Assembly: GCA_015956445.1 (NCBI GenBank)
Contig: WIUZ02000006.1
Location: 186,001 to 250,000, forward strand
DNA length: 64,000 bases
Origin: Thelephora terrestris
Taxonomy: Eukaryota; Basidiomycota; Agaricomycetes; Thelephorales; Thelephoraceae
Direction: 5' to 3'
Numbering within the stretch: the stretch's first letter is position 1; each line of letters starts with the position of its first letter. The translations under genes and the position numbers were made by a program. The notes beneath the pieces are model-generated. The model had not been told where the DNA came from, did no database searches, and saw nothing but the letters and a program-made list of their open reading frames with translations. This document shows positions 44,464 to 56,000 of this stretch, piece after piece.

Positions 44464-47400
44464 ATGCAAGCACCGAGCGCGAATATCCGGCTCGCCGTCG
44501 CCGTCTCCCTTGTTTCAATCGCCATTCCCGGGGTCATCAGAGTCGTATCGTCGCCCTGGACCCTCCTCTTGCTTTCCCCGCTGATCTTGCTTCTCGTCGC
44601 AATCTGTTTCCTCTGTCTCAACATCTTTGTCGGGTATGTTCTGGACACCACTCGCCAGCCAAAGAGGAGTCAGCTTCAAAATGTAGCCCGTCCTTTCGCC
44701 TTTTCGACGCCTGCAGCCTGGCAAGCTGTCATCACAAGATCGCAGTGGTCTCACAAGTCTCCCAAGTCACTTTCCCCGCTTATTCCCAACTACCCATCCG
44801 TATCCGCTTCGCTTAACGATATACTCATAATGATTGTCCGCGACTTTGTCCTTGCGTGGTACAAAGATATATCGTCATCACCCTCCTTTCCCACTGCAGT
44901 TTCTGCCACCCTACACAATAGCATCGACCAAATTCTTACGAGGGCCAACAATATCGATCTCACGAATCTCATCGTCAAGAAGATCATGCCCAGGGTCACA
45001 GCTCACATCGAGCGATTCCGTCAATCAGAAATCGCCCTCCGTGGTGCTACTCTTGAACGAAAGCTCACCCAATCAGAAGAACTGGACATCTTACTTGCCG
45101 GGAGGTATGCCAGCATAGGGTCTGGAAAATTGCACCCTGCAGTTGAGAACTTGTCATCAACATTCACACGGCAAACGGAGGAGGCACATCTCAAGAAACT
45201 GGTTCACCGGATACTACCGTTAGTCCTTCCCGAGAAGGAGGTCAAAAGCAAGACGGTTAGGATTGTAGCTCGTGAAATACTTGCTTGTGCAGTATTATTC
45301 CCCGTCGTCGAGATGCTCTCGGATCCAGATTTCTGGAACAAAACTATCGACGAAGTGGTAATTGCTCTTTCACTTGTGGGATCTCACCCCGTTTTCTAAC
45401 TTCCGCCAGGCGGGCGCAGCTATCCACCAACAGTAAGAAGAAATCGATCCAGAGTTAGAATGGAACTTGACTGTTCCCCACAGGCGGCTCGTTTCGAAGG
45501 TCCGCAACGTTTTGGAGGCACAGATCCCAGCTGTCCCCAACCCCCAAGTGCCGGGAACAAGGACCCCTGCGACGGAAGCTATCACTATTCGCACCGATAC
45601 CAGGCAGTTCGAATCATTCCTTCGAAGCATCGGGCGTTGTGCGTCCCTCCTCGACGCACGAAGGCTCAAGAACGACATTGTGGGAGAGATAAGACGCACC
45701 AGGATGCTTCTGGGTATTTCGTGTTTCCGTTCATGACTGCCATGTTGGTTCAACTGACTCGTGTGCTCAGCGAACCACGAGAAAGACGACTGGATTGATG
45801 GAGAGAAGACGGAAGATGTTGTCTCATATTTGGATCGTTTGTACACTGCTAAGAGGAAGGTAGAGCAACGGATCGTTGTGTTGGGTGGAGAGGACGACTC
45901 GGTAAGAGCGGGCAACTCGTTCAATCATTAGTCTAACACCTGTCCTCCAGAAACCCATCCAGTCGGAGACGCCTGCGACAAACGGACTCAGCCTGCGAGA
46001 CGTTCTTACGACCCCAACTTCGTTGTCATACTTCATGGAGTTTATGGACCGACGCGACCGCTCTCTCCTTGTTCAGTTCTGGCTTACTGTGGAGAGTTTC
46101 AAGAATCCGCTCGAGGCCGTAAATTCTGATTCATCAGGGGATGATGACAACGAACTCATCCAACACTCAGAAACTGCCAAGGAGGATATCACAATGCTCA
46201 ATGACTTGTACTTTTCCTCTCCCACGCCCCATCCGGCACTCTCCGTGATCTCCGCCAAACATATCAATGCAATCCGCGTCTTTGCCCTTGACGAGAGCCC
46301 TCCAAACCCAAGCACGGAGAGAAAAGTTAAGAGGAATGTCATGTTGGCTCAGCGGCAGGTCGAACGCGATATGGAGGGTGATTTCGAAGATTTCCAGCGC
46401 TCGCCTCTGTGGTTCCGTGTGGTTGGAGATACGGAATCGAACAACGCCATGACCGGATCTATGATCACTTCTTCCGCTACTTTGGACAGTGGTGCCTCCC
46501 CATTCAGTACCGCGCATGATCGTCAGTCACCAGATCCCAGTCTTCGAGTCTCCCGAGCAAACAGGTCTCCAATCATGATCAATCCTCCTTTGACTATTCG
46601 TTCTGAATCACTTCCATCCCTGGCCACGATCCAAACAGAACGTGAACACCCTCCGCCCTCTCGCCCTACTAAATCAAGCCTGGACCTGTTCATGTCTTCT
46701 ACAGGGAATGCCGCTGGCTCCTCGCGTGCTCCCCTGTTCGACGAATCCGATGAAGCACAAGTTGGTCCCATAGACGACGCTCAGGCTCAAAGAATGGAGG
46801 CCATCCAAGCTGCCCTCACGGATATTATCGCCTTTGACAACGAAGAATCAAATCATCCACGGGCGGGAACACCCGATGAAGCTACGTCTGAGCGAGGGTC
46901 AAGATTTTTGTCTGCAAGGCGCCCCGATAGCCGAAGGCAACCTAGCTTTGATGAGGAACAGGATGTCGAAGAGGAGCGACAAGACGATAACGACTCAAAT
47001 GCGCAGACGGCTTTACCTCTGACTGGGCCTGGAGATCTGCAATTAGCCTACGAGATCGCGAGGCTGGGAGAGAAGTTGAATAACCTGCGAACTCAGGATA
47101 CGATGCTCGATCGGCTCATTAACAAAGCAGATTTGACGGGCGACGCCCAAGAGCTTAGGCTTCTACAGAAATCCAAGTCTGCGCTCAATCGCGAGATCAG
47201 AGAGCTCAGTTTTCAAAAAACCCAGTACGAACTACAGGAATCTGCAAACCGCCTGGTCTCCGACAGGACGAAGCTGGCGATCGTCAACTCGACGGTTGGT
47301 GAGGAAGGAGGAAAAAGCGTTGTGAGGTATATCGTCGAAGTTCAACAACTCGCCGTCGATGGAAGTTTTGCTACAGGTTGGGTGGTAGCAAGGAGGTATA

Positions 47401-48589
47401 ACGAATTTCTTCAAATGCACAACCGCCTCCGGGAAAAATACGCCCTAGTTCGTGGGTTGGATTTCCCCGGAAAGAGAATCGTTACCGGTTTGTCGGGCCA
47501 CTTTTTGGATACCAGGCGAGCTGCATTGGAGAAATATATGCAGGTAAGTGTATATTCTTTGTCACGTTTCCGGCGCTGAAGGACTCCCTCAGAACCTCAT
47601 CGCCATACCAGCCGTGTGTGAAAGCGAGGAACTTCGTGCCTTTCTCTCCAGGGATTCGCCATTCATAGCTTCCGAGGCAAAAGCATCATCATCGAAATTT
47701 CCACTTCCAGGGAAGGCGTTGGTCAGGACTATGTATAAATCCGTAACGGAAAGTATCGATGACATGTTCTTCGGACCATCGATGCTTGACGTCCTCATTC
47801 AACGTCTCACAAGTCAAGCTGCTGAGTTTGCCGGGATAGTTGGCAGTTCTGTTCACGATGAAGACCTAGTCGCCCAAGCCCTCAGGGCCTCGGGGAACAA
47901 AGCGACTGAGGACGCGTTGGCGAGTCTTTCTGGTGACCTGAAACCCCTCGAAGGAGAGACCAGCACGTCAGATCTTACGGCACCCATCTGCGATTTGGTT
48001 CTGGCTATCTTCGAGTTGAACAAGAAAAACAATTGGTTCAGGCGACAGGCGATCGTGATCATATTACAGCAGGTCTTCGGGGGAACGATTGAGAGGTGAC
48101 CTGCCGCGGACGACTTCTGAGAAAGCTTCTAACTAGTTGATTTAGGAAAATCAGGGATAGCTTCAAAGCTCTTTTGGAAGAGAGTCGGGTGATGACCTTC
48201 ATTGACATTTTCAAGAACGGGTTGTGGCCCGATGGGAGGCTCAAAACTCCCGGCATTCCGAGGACGCTTGATGAGAAGGAGAGGACGAGAGATGAGGCGA
48301 ACAGGAAGTTGTCGGCTCTTATGCCTGGTATTTGACTTTCTACCTTGTATCAACCATGTGTTGATCATCCCTAATTTAGACTTGGCCGCCAATATGATTG
48401 GAAGGTCGAACGCACGGAGAGGTGCACGCAGGATCTTCGCGGTTTTGCAGAATCGAAGGCTGAACCAACATCTTGTGTATACCATCATTGACGAGGTAAA
48501 CGATAACTCTTGAGCATGGTTATCTAGGTTGACTGAGACCGTCGTTTAGGTTTTTGCGGCGCTGTTCCCTGAGACTCAGCAAACTTAGC
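44464..48589 (+). CDS. MDM1: MDM1/SNX13-type sorting nexin (TM-PXA-RGS-PX-nexin C)
   Basis: Exons 44464-45357, 45410-45432, 45484-45713, 45771-45901, 45951-47543, 47593-48095, 48146-48327, 48380-48495 and 48551-48589 give 1,236 residues. Two N-terminal membrane segments (residues about 8-60) are followed by a PXA domain (LNDILIMIVRDFVLAWYKDI onward), an RGS domain from about residue 440 (TTPTSLSYFMEFMDRRDR), a Ser/Asp-rich linker, a coiled-coil segment, a PX domain about residues 878-957 (RYIVEVQQL, RRYNEFLQMHNRLREKY) and a nexin C domain. Proteins of this type tether ER to vacuole/lysosome and lipid droplets. The start at 44464 was taken because it immediately precedes the membrane segment; an ATG 37 codons upstream is also in frame. 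Confidence 0.92.
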
Positions 48590-48760
48590 GAGTGGATACA
48601 TTTCACTGCCTCGCTCGGGCGCTGAGAACCTGGGTATATCGCGGAAACAGCTTTCAACGACTCATTTATGGCGACCTTTACTATTGTACGTTGTAACCTC
48701 ATGTAATTGGCGATACCACCGGAATGTCACTGTTACCCGCCTCCACGACGACGACGGGAT

Positions 48761-50641
48761 TTATTTACCCTCGGTTGAGTCGGACATTGCAACGTCCTCG
48801 CCAACTGCTTGAGCTTCATCCGGTTTCTCCGTCTTACGCTTCTTTTGACGGTGTATGAGTATCGCTTGTGCATTGGGATCATCGAAACTGCCAAGATGTC
48901 AAGATGAAAGTATAAAGAAGTGCCAAGGGAGAGGGAAGGACATACATCTTGAGAGCGTGCAAAATATACCCCCCAGTACCAGACATGTTCATCAAAGGAT
49001 GTGTCCTTCCGGGAAGTACCTGTAAACCGCTTACATGAGTTGCGAAAGTCAAATTGGTGGCCTAAACTTTACCTGATATTTCCGTTTCCAGGCTTCTGTT
49101 ATATTCATTCCCAAATACCCTCCAGCAGCCTTCATTTTCGCTTGTAAATCGACGAGAATCTGGGAGCGATTTCAGTGGACCCAAACGAAAGAAAATTCCA
49201 TCGGGAGCCTTGCCTGGAGGTGCGGGCAGTGGAAAACTATTGATGCCGACCCGGAAATGTACGGGTACGTCATTTCAAGAATCGACCATGGATCGTATTC
49301 GCTCGATACGAGGAGCCTGGATCCATCGCTATCAGGACTGGGGATGTATTGAGGTCACGAAAGAACAAACCCATCAAATTCACCACTAAAAAAGTCTTGC
49401 CGGCTCGCATCTAACTGATCCACCACGGCTCTTCTCTTGCTGATCCGATGTATTTGTTTGTCTGAGTACAGTTCGCCCGAGGGAACCTCTGTTGGAGGTA
49501 GAACTTTGAGGAGGGATCAAGCTTCTTGCAACGGTACGTGTCTGGGGGAACCATACCTGGCGTGTAATCCTCCTGTACCATGGCCCAGTTTAACGATACG
49601 AGAGTTTGCTTGATCATATCCCGGTCAAAATTCATACTCTGGACCACGGGATACGTCGGTGCAGACTCGATATCGCAGATATCCACAACCCTCCCTAACC
49701 CTACACATAAATTTCCTCAATCACTAGACCGCTATGAGAGGGAAACTTATTACCTCCTAACCGGTCCAGCACCCCCGCAACCAGAGCACCAGATGCCCCA
49801 TCTACGACAATATAACGTCCACCGGGTCTCACGCTCGCGAGGTTGAGCATTTGTGTTAACGCGTCTGCACGTATGTCCCGTAACCGATTCTGGTCTTTTG
49901 TGTACCAGTATTCGCAGACATTAAACAGGGTTGGCTCGATTGTTGAAAAGGTTTTGGAGAATCTAAACAGCATCAATTCTGCGGAACTTGCGAGAGGGGA
50001 TATGACGAGTACTTGGCTTCTTTCCGCTTCTTGTATTTTTCTTTGCTGTACTCTGTCTTGAGAGCGAAGTTTGCGTGTTGCTCGATCTGTTTCTGGATGA
50101 TATCCTATGTGTGGGTGTATAAGCGGCTCAGTAATGCAGTTTGAATTTGAGGATCCTAACGGATGAATGAGCACCAGACTGCTTCAATGCTTCAATTTCT
50201 GCCGTAGTGAGGGGTTGCACGGTTTTGTCTTCATTGATCAGCTCGTTTGTCGCTTCCGTTATTTCTAGGCAAATGGGTTAGCACGGATTGCGGAACTTTG
50301 AGTATACTACATACCCAGCTCCTGTATTGTTTTGGGAGGTAGCTTGTGCAATTTCTGATTCACGATCTCGTATGCCAGTCCGTAGGGATCTCCGATAAGC
50401 TCACTCGCGTGAAATGATCCAGCTTTGCCCAATGAAACTGTCCTGAAATAATCAGCTCGACGAGGAGAAAGGCCGTCTGGATCACTTCGTACGAGTTTGG
50501 TTTCAGCACCAGGCTCCTGGTGTCACCTCTTGGAAGGCGGAAAAGCACCGTCTGGCCAAAGGTTATTATCCCTTGCCTGTCAGCCGATTGGTTTTGCGAA
50601 GTGCCCGCCGTGGGTTCTGCCGTAGAGCTCCCTGAGTCCAT
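48761..50641 (-). CDS. TRM6: tRNA m1A58 methyltransferase non-catalytic subunit TRM6
   Basis: Eleven exons: 50641-50493, 50442-50315, 50264-50161, 50104-50013, 49962-49754, 49700-49557, 49503-49371, 49316-49214, 49159-49073, 49019-48946, 48887-48761; 449 residues. Recognisable blocks are KAGSFHASELIGDPYGLAYE, QKQIEQHANFALKTEYSKEK, EPTLFNVCEYWYTKD, LNLASVRPGGRYIVVDGASG, FFSGEFDGLLVSSEYDPWSI and LPGRTHPLMNMSGTGGYILH. TRM6 (Gcd10) pairs with catalytic TRM61 to methylate adenosine 58 of tRNAs, including initiator tRNA. The eighth intron begins GC (GCAAGG at 49213) and ends AG; no GT donor preserves the frame there. Confidence 0.93.
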
Positions 50642-50697
50642 GGGAGCGAAGGTTCGTTTTCTCTCTCGATCACTCCGTTGATCAATCTCTCATCGTC
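50642..50697. promoter_or_regulatory. 56 bp divergent promoter, TRM6 and UCS chaperone
   Basis: Only 56 bp lie between the two start codons. Transcription must start within or very close to the opposite gene's 5' region, so the two genes probably share control elements. Confidence 0.5.
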
Positions 50698-52791
50698 ATG
50701 TCCCTCGACGACAAGCTCAACGCTCTGCTCAAGCAATCTCAGCAAAGGGCGTGGGCGACACTCGGCTCGGAGGAAGTTTCTCATCTGACTCAAGCCTTTC
50801 GACCGACCCAATCAGCCGATACAAGGTCCAAAGCCTATCTCGTATTATCAGCAGCTTGCCAACACGTCCGGGAAACCGTCGCCCCTTCCAAGGGCAATGG
50901 ATTAAACGAATTGGACCCCGCTACTGAAGCGTTGGTGAAGCTATTTGCTCCGCCCATACGCGACAGGTTCGGGGAGACGAACAACGACGAGCTTATCACG
51001 GCTGTGACCTTTTTCACTGCGCTCTTCCAGGTCGATTGGCAGTCGGCCGCTGTCATATTTTTGGAAGATAATGTGTTCGAATCGCTGGCGGATATCACTG
51101 ATTTAAATCCGTCGAAGGAGCTCGCAGGGGAGACCGCGAGGTTGTTGGCTCAGGCCAGCGCCCATAAGTCGTGTCGAGAGAGGATCATATCCTCAGAATT
51201 ACGGGGATGGTTGGAGAAGTCGAGTCGACAGACTTCGAATACTTCTCTTCGGTCAGCTTCGGCGGTGGCCTTGATCAAGCTCTCCCGTGGAACGGCAGAG
51301 GATGCGAAAGGTCCCGCCGCCACGGATCCAGGTCCCTCTAGCTCGTCATCGGTTAACGAAACGGAGTTGACGTCCCTCATGAAGAACCTCATCTTATCTG
51401 GAGAGGATTCATCCGCGACCACGAACGCTGTCGAGGGCTTAGCCTATATGACCATCGAACCACAGATAAAAGAGACGCTCTCCAAAGATGCGGCCTTCCT
51501 CTCCCGATTGTTCAACCTTATTCCCCGTCCAAAAAAGAACCAGGCGTATCCCGTCTCGTCCGCTACGAATACACCCCAGGTCTATGGTATTGCAGTCATT
51601 ATATCGAATATTTGCTCATATCGTCCCCGACTGTCCCAAGACCAGGAGCAGATTGCCAAATTGAGGCAGATGGCGAATAACCCTTCAACTTCTGGGTTGA
51701 AATCAACGACACCTGTTACAGATCCGCTCGATGATGACCCCCACGTGAAGGAGAGATGCAGAAGGATGGTCAACGCAGGCGTTGGGGACGTACTCTCTGG
51801 GATGGTTCGGATTACGGACGGGAAGGGAGTATATGTCAATGTAGCAAAAACCATCTTGGGTCTAGTGGAAGACAAGGAGAATCGGGGGAAGTTGCTTCAG
51901 AGTGGTTGTTCCCGTGCCCTGGTCACAGTCATCCGCTCGTTCTTACCACCAACTACTACCCCCGTGAACCAGGTAGAAGAGCCGGTGCTTGTCGCCATAC
52001 AGGCTCTCGCGAAATTTGCCATCACAGCTTCTCCCTTCCATGTCTTCGGACCGGACCAGGGGACTACCTTCGATGCCATCCGGCCGTTCTCCATCTTACT
52101 CCTTCATCCATCGTCTTCTCTCCTCCAACAATTCGAAGCGTTGATGGCGTTGACAAACTTATCTTCCGCCAGCCCCGAAGCGTGCTCCCGGATCTTTAAG
52201 TCTGAGGGACTAATGAACAAGGTGGAATTCATGCTTTTGGACGACAACCCGCTTGTTCAACGGGCTTCTACGGAACTTATCTGCAACCTTATCGCCGGCT
52301 CGGAAGAAGTTTTCGATAGATACGGTGGCCAGGAAGAGACCGCGAGTTCGAAGTCCAAGCTGCAAATCCTTGTTGCCTTATCGGATGTCGAGGATACCAA
52401 TACAAGACTCGCGGCTTCGGGCGCACTTGCCACCGTCACATCCTCTCCAAATGCGTGCAAGGCGTTATTCTCCCTCCAAATGGAAAGACATCGAGTCCTG
52501 CCTATCCTCGCTCAACTCATTGATCCAACATCTGAGGATGACAGCACGATACCGGACCCTGCATCTGTTGCTGGGCTCTTACACCGCGGAGTCGTCTGCA
52601 TACGAAACTTTCTAACCTCCTTGGATGACGAATCATTGAAGGCTCTGGTCCCGGATGCGAAGGGTTCTGGGTTGGCGCAGGGGTTGGCGAAAGTTGTGAG
52701 ATCAAGCGCGGAGGTGCAGAATATGAGTATTTTGCAACCTGCCGCCGAAGCTTTGAAGAAATTGTATGACCATGGCGCTGTAACTTTGTAG
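50698..52791 (+). CDS. SHE4: UNC-45/Cro1/She4 (UCS) myosin chaperone
   Basis: Single exon, 697 residues from MSLDDKLNALLKQSQ. It is built of armadillo-like helical repeats (for example VAIQALAKFAITASPF, LQQFEALMALTNLSSASPEA, RASTELICNLIAGSEE). As in fungal She4/Cro1/Rng3 it lacks the N-terminal TPR domain of animal UNC-45. The UCS domain binds myosin motor heads and is required for their folding and for actin-based endocytosis and cytokinesis. It lies 219 bp upstream of, and in the same orientation as, the class I myosin gene, a plausible client. Confidence 0.88.
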   Translation: MSLDDKLNALLKQSQQRAWATLGSEEVSHLTQAFRPTQSADTRSKAYLVLSAACQHVRETVAPSKGNGLNELDPATEALVKLFAPPIRDRFGETNNDELITAVTFFTALFQVDWQSAAVIFLEDNVFESLADITDLNPSKELAGETARLLAQASAHKSCRERIISSELRGWLEKSSRQTSNTSLRSASAVALIKLSRGTAEDAKGPAATDPGPSSSSSVNETELTSLMKNLILSGEDSSATTNAVEGLAYMTIEPQIKETLSKDAAFLSRLFNLIPRPKKNQAYPVSSATNTPQVYGIAVIISNICSYRPRLSQDQEQIAKLRQMANNPSTSGLKSTTPVTDPLDDDPHVKERCRRMVNAGVGDVLSGMVRITDGKGVYVNVAKTILGLVEDKENRGKLLQSGCSRALVTVIRSFLPPTTTPVNQVEEPVLVAIQALAKFAITASPFHVFGPDQGTTFDAIRPFSILLLHPSSSLLQQFEALMALTNLSSASPEACSRIFKSEGLMNKVEFMLLDDNPLVQRASTELICNLIAGSEEVFDRYGGQEETASSKSKLQILVALSDVEDTNTRLAASGALATVTSSPNACKALFSLQMERHRVLPILAQLIDPTSEDDSTIPDPASVAGLLHRGVVCIRNFLTSLDDESLKALVPDAKGSGLAQGLAKVVRSSAEVQNMSILQPAAEALKKLYDHGAVTL

Positions 52792-53010
52792 CGGTAGGAT
52801 AAACGATGTACGAACTACAATTGCGGCTTCCAAGTGACCTCGCTGGGCTACTATAGTACGTGCCGCAGTGCGCGACTCGATCACTGACATCTGGGCCCTG
52901 CGGCATCATCGCAACTTGAGATATCACTGCCATCCGCGGCCTCCCGCACCTATACCATTCGACATATTCAAGCTAGGCACGACCTCTAGACCTTTATCTT
53001 ATTATCTAGA

Positions 53011-56000
53011 ATGGTCGGCTTCCCAACAATCTTCCTCGTCCCCTCGCCATTGACACGATCTATGCTTAGGCCATTTCCAAGAAGGCGGGCAAGAAGGTTA
53101 CACCCGCAGCCAAAAAGTCGGGGGGAGGAAATAACAAGGTCGCGAAGGTTCGTACCGTCCATCCTCTGGGCCCTTTCACTGCTAACTCATGGGTGTGCAG
53201 GCGGATTGGAAGGAAGGTTTCAAGAAGAAACAGGTCGGCGTATCTGACATGACGTTACTCACGACCATCACGAACGAAGCTGTGAACGAGAACCTCTCGC
53301 AGAGGTGGAAGAACGGGGAGATTTATACGTATATCGGAGGCGTCTTGATATCCGTCAACCCGTTTCGAGGTGCGTTCGAGATTCGAACCAGCCTATAATC
53401 CGCCTCGTACCTTCGAAGGATCTTAAGGGAACTACAGCTCACAAATATACCTCTTCCTAGATCTTGGCATCTATACCGATGATGTCCTCTCCAGGTATAA
53501 GGGCAAGAACAGGCTAGAGGTTCCTCCCCACGTCTTTTCAATCGCGGAATCAGCCTACTACAACATGAATGCCTATCACGAAAACCAATGTGTCATTATC
53601 TCCGGTGAATCAGGCGCCGGCAAGACTGAAGCTGCCAAACGGATTATGCAGTACATCGCCGCGGTTTCTGGAGGCAAGGATAGCAGCATACAAGAGATCA
53701 AGGACATGGTGCTCGCGACGAATCCATTGTTGGAAAGTTTTGGGTGCGCAAAGACGCTAAGAAACAATAACTCCAGTCGTCATGTGTGTTTTCGCTTTTT
53801 GATTGATAGTGCGCTCGAGGTTTCTGATATGCTTTGATCGGAAGGGAAAATACCTCGAAATCATGTTCAACGACCACGGGGAACCCATCGGAGCCCAAAT
53901 CACAAACTACTTGCTTGAGAAAGGCCGTGTGGTTGGGCAAGTCGAGAATGAGAGAAACTTCCATATCTTCTACCAGTTCACAAAGGCGGCAAGTAACGAA
54001 CAACGGGGTAAGTCCACCAGAGGAGATTCAGAACCAATCCTAAACTCCCACCAGAGACATTTGGCATTCAAGGACCAGAAGCCTACGCTTATACCAGTCT
54101 GAGCAACTGTCTGGACGTTCCTGGTATCGATGATGTCAAGGATTTTGAAGAGACACGAGTCAGTTCCCGCTTACCGCTTTTCAAGTCACATTTTTTGACT
54201 CCTATCGACCTAAGCGAGCCATGCAAATTGTCGGTCTGGCACAACACGAGCAAACAGAAGTCCTTCGTATGCTCGCGGTTATCCTTTGGCTTGGAAACAT
54301 CCAATTCTCCGAGGACGATAGCGGTAACTCTGTTGTGTCGGATACCAACGTGACAGATTTTGTTGGGTATCTCATGGAGGTCGACCCTGCGGTGGTTCAG
54401 AAGACCATGACAACAAAGATCGTAGAGACTCAGAGGGGTGGAAAAAGGGGATCGATATATGATGTCCCGCTGAACCCCGCACAGGCTGTCTCGGGTAGGG
54501 ACGCTTTATCCAAAGCGATTTATAACAACTTGTTCGAGTGGATCGTGTCCAAGGTGAACGTGTCAATGAAATCTCGAGGGGCGGTCGCCCAGCTGATTGG
54601 TATCTTGGTGCGATATCTTCTCTCCTTCTGTTGAATTTGATCTCAAATTGGCCCCTAGGATATCTTTGGTTTCGAGATCTTCGAGGTTTGTGATCCACTA
54701 CGAAAACCCGCTACGAAAACAACGCACACTCACTAGATTATCGCTCCAGGACAATTCTTTCGAACAACTCTGCATCAACTACGTCAACGAGAAATTGCAG
54801 CAGATCTTTATTGAACTCACCCTCAAGACCGAACAAGAGGAATACGTTCGGGAAAAAATCAAATGGTCTCCGATCAAGTACTTCAACAACAAGGTCGTGT
54901 GTGAATTAATTGAAGAGCGTCGGCCACCTGGCATTTTCGCCGCTCTCAATGATGCCTGCGCGACAGCCCATGCTGACCCGTCAGCCGCGGATAACAGCTT
55001 CATCCAGAGAACAGCAATCCTGTCGAGCAACCCCCACTTTGAATCACGCGGATCCCAGTTTCTGGTCAAGCACTACGCCGGCGATGTCATGTACAAAGTC
55101 GCAGGGATGACGGACAAGAACAAGGATACCCTAATCAAGGATTTGCTGGACCTGGTTGGAGGCAGCGGAAACGCGTTCTTGCAGGAGCTCTTCCCTGACA
55201 GACCTGACCCAAACAGCAAAAAGAGGCCTCCTACACAGGGGGACAAGATTAAGGTACGGTTAATGTTTCGAAGAAGCTACCTGCGCGTCACTTAGTATGG
55301 TCCTAGGCTTCCGCAGGGGCTCTAGTCGAAAACCTCATGCGGGCACAACCTTCGTACATCCGGACCATCAAACCCAATCAGAATCGCTCTGCTTCCGAGT
55401 TCGATGACAAAGCCGTACTGCATCAGATTAAATACCTCGGTTTACAGGAGAACATCCGCGTTCGGCGTGCAGGTTTCGCGTATCGAAACACATTCGAAAA
55501 AATGGTTGAAAGATTCTACTTGCTTTCGCCGAACACGAGCTATGCTGGAGAGTATACGTGGCACGGGGATCCTAAATCTGGATGCGAGAAGATCTTGACG
55601 GACACAGGAATTTCAAAGGATGAATGGCAGATGGGTGTCACGAAGGCTTTCATCAAAAACCCAGAGACGGTACTCCTCCACACCCGATCGGTCCCCTTGA
55701 GGGCGCTGACCAGTTTGCTTTAGCTCTTTGCGTTAGAGACGATGCGAGATCGGTATTGGCACAATATGGCCGCTCGCATTCAGCGTGCTTGGCGTAACTA
55801 TATGCGGTACAAGAACGACTGTGCCCGGCGCATTCAACGATTCTGGAAGGCCAACAAGGAAAATATCGAGTACGCTAGGATCCGAGATTATGGCCACCAG
55901 CTGTTGGGAGGAAGGAAAGAAAGAAGAAGGTTCAGTTTGCTCGGCCACAGGAGATTCATGGGCGACTACCTTGGCGCAGATTTCAAGAACCCTCTTGGCC

